Source: Polaribacter sp. HaHaR_3_91 (lineage in GTDB: Bacteria > Bacteroidota > Bacteroidia > Flavobacteriales > Flavobacteriaceae). Taken from it: a stretch of 64,000 nt of DNA. The DNA lies in the NCBI RefSeq assembly GCF_019278525.1, contig NZ_CP058986.1, forward strand, positions 1,770,001 through 1,834,000, written 5' to 3'. Numbering within the stretch: position 1 is the stretch's first letter; the number at the start of each line of letters is the position of its first letter. The notes beneath the pieces were generated by a model, which was given only the letters and a program-made list of their open reading frames with translations, searched no databases and was not told where the DNA came from. Below are positions 8,680 to 17,724 of this stretch, piece by piece. A program made the position numbers and the translations under genes.

Positions 8680-9585
8680 ATGAAATTATTTTTAAAAAAC
8701 ATTTTAATACTTTCAGTAATTGTAGTTTGCTTATTTTTTGTTCTCGATACTTTTGTATTTCCCAATAATAAAAACACATATAATTACAAAGCTAGTTTAT
8801 TACAAAATAAAGAGGTAGAAGTTTTAATATCCGGAAATTCTCATTTAGGTTTTGGTGTATTTGCGGATAGCATTTTTAATTTCAACACTGTAAATATAGC
8901 GACAAAAGCAAGAGAGCTAAATACCGATATTGATTTGCTCGTTAGTAATGTTCAAAATAAGGAAAAGCTTAAAGCAGTATTAATTCCAATCTCTTATTAT
9001 TCACTGTTTGGTGAATTAAGTTCGACTAATGAATACCATCAAAGTCAAATGCGTCTTTATTATAATTTTTTCAAATTAGAAAAATACGATCAAGGTTTTA
9101 TTAAAAACAGCTTAATTATTAACGAACCCTTTAGAGAATTAATGAATGATAGTTTTTTTCTTTCTTTTATGAAAAAACAAAAAATATCTAAAAAAGGCTG
9201 GAGAGCAAATAATACTTTATTTGTAAAAGATCCTGAAATTATTGGTAAATTAAAAAGATTAAAAGAAAGTATTAAAAATAAATCTTTAATAGAAAAAAAT
9301 ATAAAAAGGATTAAAGAATTAAATACAGAATGTAACATAAATAATGTGAAGTTAATTTTAGTTTTACCTCCATATTCAGCATATTTTTATTCTTTGACTA
9401 ATCATAAATATAATAAAATTATCAATAATATTCTTTCAGAAAACCTAAAGGATGTTCAAGTATTAGATGCGGTAAATTTTATGCCTACAGACTTAGAATA
9501 TTATGAAAATTCAGATCATTTAAACGTAAAAGGAGCAAAGTTATTTACCAAAAAATTAGATAGTATTTTAAAACTTAGTTTATGA
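8680..9585 (+). CDS. SGNH-like membrane-anchored protein, partner of MBOAT copy 1
   Basis: This 301-residue protein has one N-terminal membrane segment (about 5-25) and an extracytoplasmic domain. SGNH block I is visible as GNSH (52-55; candidate nucleophile S54), and a D-x-H-like C-terminal element occurs as SDHLNVKGA (D279, H280). By analogy with AlgJ/AlgX, DltD and PatB it probably transfers the acyl group delivered by the upstream MBOAT onto the glycan. Overall sequence is divergent, so the assignment rests on these short motifs plus gene pairing. Its last four bases overlap the next gene. Confidence 0.7.
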   Translation: MKLFLKNILILSVIVVCLFFVLDTFVFPNNKNTYNYKASLLQNKEVEVLISGNSHLGFGVFADSIFNFNTVNIATKARELNTDIDLLVSNVQNKEKLKAVLIPISYYSLFGELSSTNEYHQSQMRLYYNFFKLEKYDQGFIKNSLIINEPFRELMNDSFFLSFMKKQKISKKGWRANNTLFVKDPEIIGKLKRLKESIKNKSLIEKNIKRIKELNTECNINNVKLILVLPPYSAYFYSLTNHKYNKIINNILSENLKDVQVLDAVNFMPTDLEYYENSDHLNVKGAKLFTKKLDSILKLSL

Positions 9586-10730
9586 AAATCCTTTTTGTTT
9601 GTCTCCAATATATCCATGCAGCTAGGTGGATCAATCAATTAAAAGATACAGAACATGAAATTTATGTTTTCGATTGCTTAGATAGACCTATTCATAAAGA
9701 TTTATTGTGGACGAATAATATTACGGGTTGGAGTAAAAGAAAAGTACCTTATTTAAAAGGTGAATATTTTCTTGAAAAAAAAATGCCAAGTGTTTTTAAT
9801 AAAATAGAACCATATTTAAAAGTAACAGCTTCAGAAAAACTAGAGGCATTGATTAAAGAACTCAAACCAGATTTGGTACATTCTTTAGAGATGCAATCAC
9901 AAACATATCCTTTGTTAAAAGTTAGAAAAAAAATCCATTTTAAATGGGCTTATTTTTCTTGGGGAAGTGACTTGTATTTATATCAAAATGAAAAAAAACA
10001 TCAACAAAAGATAAAGCAAGTTCTTTTTAATTTGAATTATTTATTTGTTGATAATCATAGAGATATTGATATCGCTAAAAAGTTAGGGTTTATAAATGAA
10101 GTTGCAGGTGTTTTTCCTGGAGGAGGAGGTTATCAATTAGAAAAAATAAAAGAAAGTGTTACTCAAATAAAAAAAGAAAATTTAATCATAATTAAAGGAT
10201 ATCATCATTGGGCAGGTAGAGCTTTAGTGGTTTTAAAAGCATTAGATTTTATAAAGAAAGATTTAGTAAATTATAAGATTTTAGTATATTCTGCTCATGA
10301 TAATGTTCTCGATAAGATTACAGAAATGAACAGTAACGGATGGAATATAGAATATATTAGTCGGAAAAAAGAAGTAAGTCAGACTGAATTATTAACGTTA
10401 TTTGCAAAAGCTAAAATAGCAATTGGAAATAATATTTCAGACGGCATACCAAACACACTTTTAGAAGCTATTATTTTAGGTGCTTTTCCAATACAATCTA
10501 ATCCTGGAGGTGTTTCTGAAGATTATATAAAAGATGGTGAAAATGGATTTTTAATTCAAAACCCTGAAGATGCTATTGAAATTTCTAAGTTAATATCTAA
10601 GGTATTAAATAATGAAGAATTATTAGATAGTGTATTTTTATTAAATCAAGAAATTGCTACTAAATTAGAGTATAATGTAATTAGAAAAAAGGTTTTAGAT
10701 GCCTATTCTAAAATTGAGAATAAACTTTAA
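9582..10730 (+). CDS. glycosyltransferase, GT4 family (GT-B fold)
   Basis: A 382-residue cytosolic transferase. The N-terminal domain starts with the Rossmann strand MKILFVCLQYIHAARW. The C-terminal domain carries the GT4 donor-site pattern DGIPNTLLEAIILGAFPI followed by GGVSEDYIKDGENGFLI. The start codon overlaps the preceding SGNH gene by four bases, indicating translational coupling. Substrates are unknown. Confidence 0.85.
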   Translation: MKILFVCLQYIHAARWINQLKDTEHEIYVFDCLDRPIHKDLLWTNNITGWSKRKVPYLKGEYFLEKKMPSVFNKIEPYLKVTASEKLEALIKELKPDLVHSLEMQSQTYPLLKVRKKIHFKWAYFSWGSDLYLYQNEKKHQQKIKQVLFNLNYLFVDNHRDIDIAKKLGFINEVAGVFPGGGGYQLEKIKESVTQIKKENLIIIKGYHHWAGRALVVLKALDFIKKDLVNYKILVYSAHDNVLDKITEMNSNGWNIEYISRKKEVSQTELLTLFAKAKIAIGNNISDGIPNTLLEAIILGAFPIQSNPGGVSEDYIKDGENGFLIQNPEDAIEISKLISKVLNNEELLDSVFLLNQEIATKLEYNVIRKKVLDAYSKIENKL

Positions 10731-10739
10731 CAGTATAAC

Positions 10740-11933
10740 ATGAGCTTAAAAACAGTTTTATTTGTTGTAAATAATAGTAAAATAGATTTAAACTCCAGTG
10801 GTGGAGCTTCTGTGTACTATAGTCATGTAGATTTACTACATGCTTTAGGTTATAGAATTATATTATTAGCGACACAATGGAATGATGTAAGTGTTTTTAA
10901 TGATGAAGATTATAATGATGTTAGAGATAAAATAGATACAATTGTATCTTACTCTGTTGTAAAAAAGAAACCAAATAAAGGATTAAAACGATTAGGAGAA
11001 GCTGTTTTTAATCCTACAAAATTCGAGTATTATTTTATCAATAATGAAAATAAATTTTTTTTTGAGGACATTATTTTAAAACATAAAATCGATTTTGTTT
11101 GGGCGGAATGGAGATGGAATGCAATTATGATTGCTGCTTTTAATTTAAAAACTCCAAGTATTTACAGTCATCATGATTGGGAATATAAATTAGCAAAACT
11201 AAGAAGTCCTAATCAGAATTTAAAGAAACGTTTTCATACGTATCAAAAGAAACGAGTTGAAATCAACTTAATTAAAAGTGTATCTGGTGTAGTTTCTGGT
11301 TCTTATACAGAAACAAATGAAGTTTTAGAACATCAAAAAAATGCACTTTATTTACCAACAACTTATATAAATATAGAATCAGATATAAAACCAAGTAAAT
11401 TTCCTAGAATAGTACATTTAGGAGGTATGGGAACAACAGCAAACAGAATCGGTTTAGAAAGGTTTATTACTGTTTGTTGGGATATTATAAAGGCAGAAAT
11501 CCCTAATGTAGAATTGGTGGTTGTGGGAAAATTAAAAGGAGCTTCTAAAAACTTATTAGATATTATTAATTTAGACAGTCAGATTATTTCATTAGGTTTT
11601 GTTAAAGAATTAGATGCTGTTTTATTACCAGGAGATTTTCATATTATTCCTTGGGAATTTAATACAGGAACAAGAACAAGAGTTCCGGTAGTTTTTAATT
11701 ACAAGCAAGTTTTAGTTTCAACAAAAGCAGCAGTAGAGTGTTACCCAGAAGTTACAGTAAAAAATGCTGTTTTATGCGATGATTTATTAGATATGAGCAC
11801 AAAGATTGTTGCCTTATATAAAAGTAGTGATAAGAGGAGTAAAATAGCTATTGAAGGTAAAAAGTTATTTAAAAATCACTTTACAACCGTATCACAAAAA
11901 GAAAATTTAAAAAAGTTTTTACACAAACTATAA
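10740..11933 (+). CDS. glycosyltransferase family 4-like protein
   Basis: A 397-residue GT-B protein. The N-terminal region includes SSGGASVYYSHVDLLHALGYRI, the acceptor-side glycine-rich loop. The C-terminal domain has HLGGMGTTANRIGLERF and the late segment FNTGTRTRVPVVFNYKQVLV, where the usual E-x7-E pattern is degenerate. It overlaps the neuB start by one base. It is less canonical than the other GT4 enzymes of the locus, and its product is unknown. Confidence 0.72.
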   Translation: MSLKTVLFVVNNSKIDLNSSGGASVYYSHVDLLHALGYRIILLATQWNDVSVFNDEDYNDVRDKIDTIVSYSVVKKKPNKGLKRLGEAVFNPTKFEYYFINNENKFFFEDIILKHKIDFVWAEWRWNAIMIAAFNLKTPSIYSHHDWEYKLAKLRSPNQNLKKRFHTYQKKRVEINLIKSVSGVVSGSYTETNEVLEHQKNALYLPTTYINIESDIKPSKFPRIVHLGGMGTTANRIGLERFITVCWDIIKAEIPNVELVVVGKLKGASKNLLDIINLDSQIISLGFVKELDAVLLPGDFHIIPWEFNTGTRTRVPVVFNYKQVLVSTKAAVECYPEVTVKNAVLCDDLLDMSTKIVALYKSSDKRSKIAIEGKKLFKNHFTTVSQKENLKKFLHKL

Positions 11934-12940
11934 TGAAAGAGACATTTATAATTGCAGAAATTGCACAAGCACATGATGGAAGTTTAGGTTTAGCACATTC
12001 TTATATAGATGCTGTAGCTAAAACAGGTTGTAATGCCATAAAATTTCAAACACATATTGCAGAAGCAGAAAGTAGTTTAGAGGAACCTTTTCGTGTAAAT
12101 TTTTCTTTTGAAGATAAAACGCGTTATGATTATTGGAAAAGAATGGAATTTACTTTAGAACAGTGGAAAGAAATAAAAGCCCATTGTGATAAAGTTGGTT
12201 TAGAATTTATCAGTTCTCCGTTTAGTAATACTGCAGTAGATTTGTTAGAAGAAGTGGGCGTAAATCGTTATAAGATAGGTTCTGGAGAGGTTAATAACTT
12301 TGTTTTATTAGAGAAAATTATTCAGACTGGTAAGCCTATCATAATTTCTTCTGGAATGAGTTCTTTTGAAGAGTTAGACAAAACCGTTGCATTCTTAAAA
12401 AATAGAAATGCTAATTATTCTATTTTACAATGTACAACTGCTTACCCAACAAAACCATCGCAATTTGGTTTTAATGTACTTAAAGAATTAAAAGAAAGAT
12501 ACAATGTTGTTGTTGGTTTTTCTGATCATTCCTCTTCAATTGAAGCAAGTATTGCAGCGGTTGCTTTAGGTGCCGATATTTTAGAATTTCATGTTGTTTT
12601 TAATAAGGAAATGTTTGGGCCAGACGCCAAAGCTTCTTTAAACTTTAAGGAAACTAAAAAGTTAGTAAAAGCAGTAAGAAATATCAAAAAGGCTTTAAAT
12701 AATCCTATCGATAAAAACGATAATTCTAATTTTAAAGAATTAAAACAGATTTTCGAAAAATCTTTGGCAATTAATAAAGATTTAACTGAAGGACACGTTA
12801 TAAAATTTTCAGATCTTGAAGCAAAAAAACCAAAGGGATTTGGTATTTTAGCCAGCGATTATCAGCGTATAATTGGTAAAGAGTTAAACAAAGATCTAAA
12901 TAAATGGGACTTTTTAACTTTTAAAGATTTAAAAGAATAA
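11933..12940 (+). CDS. neuB: N-acetylneuraminate synthase-family protein (NeuB/LegI/PseI)
   Basis: This enzyme family condenses phosphoenolpyruvate with a 6-carbon amino sugar (ManNAc or a diacetamido-trideoxyhexose) to give a nonulosonic acid. The 335-residue protein has the TIM barrel start IAEIAQAHDGSL, the substrate segment NAIKFQTHIAEAE, SSGMSSFEEL, the LQCTTAYPT block and GFSDHSSSIEA. A SAF (antifreeze-like) domain follows from about residue 280 (GHVIKFSDLEAKKPKGFGI). Where classical NeuB has an E-K-H-F segment, this one reads EFHVVFNKEMFGPDAKASL, which marks a divergent subfamily. With neuC and neuA directly following, the likely product is Neu5Ac or a relative. Legionaminate is not excluded. 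Confidence 0.88.
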   Translation: MKETFIIAEIAQAHDGSLGLAHSYIDAVAKTGCNAIKFQTHIAEAESSLEEPFRVNFSFEDKTRYDYWKRMEFTLEQWKEIKAHCDKVGLEFISSPFSNTAVDLLEEVGVNRYKIGSGEVNNFVLLEKIIQTGKPIIISSGMSSFEELDKTVAFLKNRNANYSILQCTTAYPTKPSQFGFNVLKELKERYNVVVGFSDHSSSIEASIAAVALGADILEFHVVFNKEMFGPDAKASLNFKETKKLVKAVRNIKKALNNPIDKNDNSNFKELKQIFEKSLAINKDLTEGHVIKFSDLEAKKPKGFGILASDYQRIIGKELNKDLNKWDFLTFKDLKE

Positions 12941-12941
12941 T

Positions 12942-14102
12942 ATGTCAAAGAGAAAAATTTGTGTTGTTGTAACTGCAAGACCATCTTACAGTAGAATTAA
13001 AACAGCACTTACAGCTATAAAAAATCATCCTAAATTAGAATTACAATTAGTTATTGCAGGTTCTGCTTTGTTAGGTAGATATGGTAATGCCGTAGATTTT
13101 ATTGAAAAAGATGGTTTTCATATTGATGAAAAAGTGTTTATGGTTTTAGAGGGAGAAAACCCTACGGCCATGGCTAAAACTACTGGTTTAGGTGTTATGG
13201 AATTGGCAACGGTTTTCTATAATTTAAAACCAGATGCTGTAATTACTATTGCAGATCGGTTTGAAACGATTGCAACTTCTATTGCGGCTGCTTATCAAAA
13301 TATACCTTTAGTACATATACAAGGGGGAGAGGTAACAGGTAATATTGATGAAAAAGTGAGACATGCAAATACCAAGTTAGCAGATATTCATTTGGTAGCA
13401 TCAGAAGATGCAAAAAAGCGTGTCATAAAGTTAGGCGAAAGTCCAGATTATGTAATAAATACTGGTTGTCCATCTATAGATTTAGCAAAAGAAATTAAAG
13501 AAAAACCTTTATTAGATTTTAATCCAATAGAGAAATACGGAGGGGTAGGTACATCTTTAGAATGGAAAGAAAAAGGGTATATTGTTGTAATGCAACATCC
13601 GGTAACAACGGAATATAAAGCTGCAAAATCAGATGTTATAAAAACATTACATGCCGTTGCAGAATTAGATATTCCTACTTTTTGGTTTTGGCCAAATGTA
13701 GACGCAGGTTCAGACGGAACATCAAGCGGAATTAGACAATTTAGAGAAATAAATAAACCTCAAAATATTCATTTCTTTAAAAATATGGAACCTCATGATT
13801 TTTTAAGATTGTTAGTGAATTCTAAATGTTTAATAGGGAATTCTAGTGTTGGTATTAGAGAATGTTCTTATTTAGGAGTTCCTGTTGTTAACTTAGGAAG
13901 CCGTCAAAATAGAAGAGAAAGAGGAGATAATGTATTGGATGTAACTTATGAAAAAGACACTATAAAAGACGCTATATTAGCCCAAATTAATAATAAAAAT
14001 ATTACTTCTTCGGCAATTTATGGCGATGGTAGTTCAGGAGAAAAAATAGCAGACGTTTTAGCAGAAATCCCTTTATTATTTCATAAAACAATTACGTATT
14101 AA
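12942..14102 (+). CDS. neuC: UDP-N-acetylglucosamine 2-epimerase, hydrolysing (NeuC family)
   Basis: A 386-residue GT-B-fold enzyme. The N-terminus KICVVVTARPSYSRIK and the segments DRFETIATSIAAAY, VHIQGGEVTGNIDEKVRHANTKLADIHLVAS and GNSSVGIRECSYLGVPVVNLG are those of the NeuC/LegG branch. The reaction is UDP-GlcNAc (or its dideoxy analogue) to UDP plus the 2-epimer, the substrate of NeuB. It sits one base after neuB and overlaps neuA by one base, forming a compact three-gene cassette. Absence of PseB/LegB-type dehydratase genes from the window favours ManNAc, but those could lie elsewhere. Confidence 0.9.
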   Translation: MSKRKICVVVTARPSYSRIKTALTAIKNHPKLELQLVIAGSALLGRYGNAVDFIEKDGFHIDEKVFMVLEGENPTAMAKTTGLGVMELATVFYNLKPDAVITIADRFETIATSIAAAYQNIPLVHIQGGEVTGNIDEKVRHANTKLADIHLVASEDAKKRVIKLGESPDYVINTGCPSIDLAKEIKEKPLLDFNPIEKYGGVGTSLEWKEKGYIVVMQHPVTTEYKAAKSDVIKTLHAVAELDIPTFWFWPNVDAGSDGTSSGIRQFREINKPQNIHFFKNMEPHDFLRLLVNSKCLIGNSSVGIRECSYLGVPVVNLGSRQNRRERGDNVLDVTYEKDTIKDAILAQINNKNITSSAIYGDGSSGEKIADVLAEIPLLFHKTITY

Positions 14103-14794
14103 TGAGAATTCTTGGTTTAATACCTGCAAGAGGCGGATCTAAAGGAGTTCCTGGTAAAAATATAAAATTACTAGGAAAAAAAACTTTACTGCAATATACT
14201 TCAGAAATCGCTTTGGCTTCTAAATATTTATCTAAAGTAGTTTTAAGTTCTGATGATGATGCTATTATAGCTATTGCAAAAGAATTAGGTGTTGAAGTAC
14301 CTTTTAAAAGACCCTCAAACTTAGCTGAAGATGCATCACCTACTTTACCAGTAATAAAGCATGCATTGCAGTTTTATAAAGATAAAGGAGAACATTTTGA
14401 TGCTGTATGTTTATTACAAGTAACAAGCCCTTTTAGAACATTAGAGTTCTTAGATGAAGCGATTAACAAATTTCTAAAAAAAGGAACAGATTCATTAGTA
14501 TCAGTACAAGAAGTACCACATGAATACAACCCTCATTGGACATTTAAAATGAATGATGAAGGGAATTTAAAAATTACTACAGGAGAAAAAAACATTATTT
14601 CTAGAAGACAAGAATTACCAATAACATATCATAGAGACGGAAGTGTTTATTTAACAAAAACGAACGTTATTGAAGAGCATAATTCTTTATTCGGCGATAG
14701 TATGGCTTTTATGGTTACTCCTAAAGAAGATTATGTAAATATTGATACTTTAAAAGATTGGGAAAAAGCAGAAAGTATATTAAATAATAAATAG
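14102..14794 (+). CDS. neuA: CMP-nonulosonate cytidylyltransferase (NeuA/CMP-sialic acid synthetase family)
   Basis: A 230-residue nucleotidyltransferase that activates a nonulosonic acid with CTP. The N-terminal nucleotide-binding loop LIPARGGSKGVPGKNIK is diagnostic, followed by SSDDDAI, the FKRPSNLAEDASPT segment and LLQVTSPFRT. It ends without any esterase domain, so it is the single-domain form. It is the last step of the neuBCA cassette; the CMP-sugar must be used by a sialyltransferase-type enzyme, for which the HP-motif GT-B protein two genes downstream is the best local candidate. Confidence 0.9.
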   Translation: MRILGLIPARGGSKGVPGKNIKLLGKKTLLQYTSEIALASKYLSKVVLSSDDDAIIAIAKELGVEVPFKRPSNLAEDASPTLPVIKHALQFYKDKGEHFDAVCLLQVTSPFRTLEFLDEAINKFLKKGTDSLVSVQEVPHEYNPHWTFKMNDEGNLKITTGEKNIISRRQELPITYHRDGSVYLTKTNVIEEHNSLFGDSMAFMVTPKEDYVNIDTLKDWEKAESILNNK

Positions 14795-14801
14795 TTAAAG
14801 T

Positions 14802-16379
14802 ATGAATGTAGTCATAAAAAAAGCAATTAATACGCATGTAACTATTTCTAAAAATAAGTTTAAATACACTTTTTTTAAACCAAAAAAGGATTTAAAAGGG
14901 AGTAAACATTTAAGTTGTAAAACAGATGGTTTTGTTTTTTTACTAATTTCTTCGGATAATAAAAAAAAGCAATTTAAAAAGTTTATTTCAAATGTTATTT
15001 CTAGTAAAGGAAAAGTATTAAAATCGAATCTTTCAAATTTAGATGGAATTTTTCAGGTTTTTGTACATGATAAAAAGAACAACAAGACCGAAGTGTTTTC
15101 TGATGCTTTAGGTATTGGTGCTTTTTACTATTTAAAAAAGGATGATTCTTTTGTGTTTTTCGAAAATTTCTATAAGATAGAAAAACTACAACAAGAGTTA
15201 CCAGTTTCTCCATTAGGTTTGTTTTCTCAACTTACTTTTGGCTATAGAGTAGACCCTTTTCCAGAATTATATAAAGAATTAAAAAAAGTAAAAGCAGCTA
15301 TTAAATATACTATAAAAGGTAATGAAATAGTTGAGAATAAATTTACTTTTTTAGAAAGTAAACCTAACTTAAATAAAGCAATTAAAGCTTTTGCAAAAGA
15401 GTCTAATAAATTTAAAAACGTTACTGTTGGTATAACAGCAGGTAGAGATTGTTTAACAATTTTAAGTACTTTAAATGATAAAAATAATATAGAGCTTTGT
15501 AATTTTGGACGTGAAGATGCTGCAGATGTGAAGCAAGGAAAAATTATAAGTGAAAAACTAAATCTTCCATTTAAAAATTTTGATAATGTAAGTGAAGCTA
15601 ATTTTTTAAATTTTGCGAATAGCATCTCAAATGTTTCAGGTGGTTTATCTACTTTGTCATATGTAGATATGGTTAGTTTTGCATCTAATATTCCTGGTAA
15701 TAGCAATTACCTTATGGGAGAAGCTGGTGCTTGTGTACGTCTTTTGTTAGATCATAATTTATCTAATAAGGAACAGTTTGATGAATATTTAACTCCAGAT
15801 ATTTTTGTAAACAAAGTTATAAATGATAAGCACAAAAAGTTGTTTTCTACACAAAGAAGCGAGCTTTTAGGTTTATTAGAAGATACGTATTGTAAGGATG
15901 ATAATAGTGCTATTTCTATTAACTTTTACAGGCAAGCAAGAATGCCTGGTAATTTTGGAAATAGACATAAAATTCTTAATGTTTATGCAGATAAAACATC
16001 ACCTTTTTTGGCGTATAACTTTATGAAACATAGTTATGGGCTGGAGAAAAGTAATTTTATAGATGATAATTTGCATCATCAAATAATTTTAAAATCTAAC
16101 AATTCATTAGAAAAATATTTTAAATTTCCATTAGAAAAAACAGACACTACGGTACAAGATTGGAATCATAGATTTTCAACCTATATTGGTGATATTTATA
16201 TTAAAATCATTGAAAAAAACTTTGATGTTTTAAATGAATTTTTAGACAAAGAAGCTACTATAGAATTGTGTAAAGAACAGATTAAAAACCCAGGAAGGGG
16301 AATTTATTTTTTACATAGATTAATCTCTCTATTATTATTTTTAAGGAATTTTAAAAATAAAGCGAGCAATGTCAATTAA
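14802..16379 (+). CDS. asparagine-synthase-like protein without a glutaminase cysteine
   Basis: A 525-residue protein related to AsnB-type synthetases. The first 130 residues resemble the Ntn glutaminase domain (the DGIFQVFVHDKK and FSDALGIGAFYYL strands are recognisable), but the N-terminus is MNVVIKK, so the catalytic Cys at position 2 is absent. The synthetase-like half begins near 190 and has a PP-loop-like GITAGRDCL (210-218), in place of SGGxDS, and FGREDAADVKQGKIIS. Such proteins recur in surface-glycan loci, where some amidate uronic acids or use free ammonia. It follows neuA by seven bases and overlaps the next gene by 11. The reaction here is unknown. Confidence 0.65.
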   Translation: MNVVIKKAINTHVTISKNKFKYTFFKPKKDLKGSKHLSCKTDGFVFLLISSDNKKKQFKKFISNVISSKGKVLKSNLSNLDGIFQVFVHDKKNNKTEVFSDALGIGAFYYLKKDDSFVFFENFYKIEKLQQELPVSPLGLFSQLTFGYRVDPFPELYKELKKVKAAIKYTIKGNEIVENKFTFLESKPNLNKAIKAFAKESNKFKNVTVGITAGRDCLTILSTLNDKNNIELCNFGREDAADVKQGKIISEKLNLPFKNFDNVSEANFLNFANSISNVSGGLSTLSYVDMVSFASNIPGNSNYLMGEAGACVRLLLDHNLSNKEQFDEYLTPDIFVNKVINDKHKKLFSTQRSELLGLLEDTYCKDDNSAISINFYRQARMPGNFGNRHKILNVYADKTSPFLAYNFMKHSYGLEKSNFIDDNLHHQIILKSNNSLEKYFKFPLEKTDTTVQDWNHRFSTYIGDIYIKIIEKNFDVLNEFLDKEATIELCKEQIKNPGRGIYFLHRLISLLLFLRNFKNKASNVN

Positions 16380-17721
16380 AAAGAAAAAAGTAGTAATTGT
16401 TTTTGTAAATAAGTCTAATTATGAGAATTATGAAAACTCTGGCGTTTTAAAATCCTTACATGACAAATATGATTTAAAGATTTGGTATGATGGAGAAACT
16501 CGTTTTCCTTCAATTCAATTACCTTCTTTAGATTTTAATGGTAAAATTGAATATTTAAAGTATTTAAAAGAAAAAGCGAGTTTAAAGTATTTCGATAAAA
16601 CGAAGAAACAACGTACACATACTTATTATAGGCGATTTAAAAGAGTACAAGGTTTTAAAAATATATTAAAATTTAAAAGCATTCTTTTATTTTCTAATTT
16701 TTTTAAATCAGATAAAGGAATTTCATTTTTAGAAAATAAACTGAATAGTTATGTGGAAAAAACACGTTTTTTTAAAGAAGCTACTAAAATTTTAAAAGAA
16801 GAAAATCCAGATATTTTATTAATAACGCATCAATCTACGAGCATAACTTTAGGTATTTCATTAGCAGCAAACAAGATAGAATTACCGGTATTAAGTTCTA
16901 TTCATTCTTGGGATAATATTGTTAAAGGTAACAAACTAGTAAATGCAGATTATTATGCAGTTTGGAGTGATTACATGAAAAATGAATTGTTAGATTATTA
17001 TCCTAATGTAAAAGTAGATACTATTTTTACAACTGGTACACCTCAATTTCATGATTATAATTCTAATCAGAAGTTAATACACAAAGAAGATTTTTTCAAT
17101 GAATTTAAAATTCCAAAAGCTAAATTTTATATTTGTTTTTCGGCAAACTTTAAAGCTATTGGGCAAGATGAACCTCAATATTTAGAAGATTTAATTGTAG
17201 AAGTAAAAAAATACAATTCTATAAATGAAGAGAATATTCATATAATATTTAGACCTCACCCAACTGAAGGTTCTAATCGATTTGATGCTTTATTAAAAGA
17301 AAAGCCTAAAGATGTTACTAGAGTGATACATCAAAAAGAGTCTAAATTTAATGCTTCTCAAGTTTTATTTTCTACATTATATTATACAGATGCTATGGTT
17401 AATGTTGGCTCTACCATGGGGTTAGATGCAACTTTATTAGGTAAACTTGCTTTTTATTTAGATTATACGGTTAAAAATAGTTCTCCTTTATTTTCTATTG
17501 ATGAAATTTATAAATTGGTTCATTTTAAAAGTTTAAAAGAATATAATAACGCAATTTATCATCTTAAAAGTAAGAATGACTTTACGGAAATTTTTAAAAG
17601 AATATCCGCAGAAAATAAAACAGCAATCGTAAAACAACAAAAATGGGCAGAAACTATTGTGAAGCATCCAATAGAAGGTTTTGCTACTAATTATATGAAT
17701 GTATTAAATGAAATAATTTAA
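16369..17721 (+). CDS. GT-B-fold transferase with RPHP motif (candidate sialyl-type or glycerophosphotransferase-like)
   Basis: This 450-residue protein is not a standard GT4. The N-terminal half begins KKKVVIVFVNKSNYENYEN. The C-terminal half has IIFRPHPTEGS (H297-P298) and NVGSTMGLDATLLGKLAFYLDYT, a layout shared by CDP-glycerol glycerophosphotransferases and several bacterial sialyltransferase/Kdo-transferase families, which use an HP dipeptide and a following S/T pair to bind a CMP- or CDP-donor. Because it lies two genes after neuA, using the CMP-nonulosonate is an attractive inference. It could equally be a surface-glycan biosynthesis protein of another donor class. Confidence 0.55.
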   Translation: MSIKKKKVVIVFVNKSNYENYENSGVLKSLHDKYDLKIWYDGETRFPSIQLPSLDFNGKIEYLKYLKEKASLKYFDKTKKQRTHTYYRRFKRVQGFKNILKFKSILLFSNFFKSDKGISFLENKLNSYVEKTRFFKEATKILKEENPDILLITHQSTSITLGISLAANKIELPVLSSIHSWDNIVKGNKLVNADYYAVWSDYMKNELLDYYPNVKVDTIFTTGTPQFHDYNSNQKLIHKEDFFNEFKIPKAKFYICFSANFKAIGQDEPQYLEDLIVEVKKYNSINEENIHIIFRPHPTEGSNRFDALLKEKPKDVTRVIHQKESKFNASQVLFSTLYYTDAMVNVGSTMGLDATLLGKLAFYLDYTVKNSSPLFSIDEIYKLVHFKSLKEYNNAIYHLKSKNDFTEIFKRISAENKTAIVKQQKWAETIVKHPIEGFATNYMNVLNEII

Positions 17722-17724
17722 AAT

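Noticed and set aside
15242..15706. 154-codon open frame on the minus strand
   Set aside because: It lies entirely antisense to the asparagine-synthase-like gene, has no recognisable domain and follows that gene's codon pattern.
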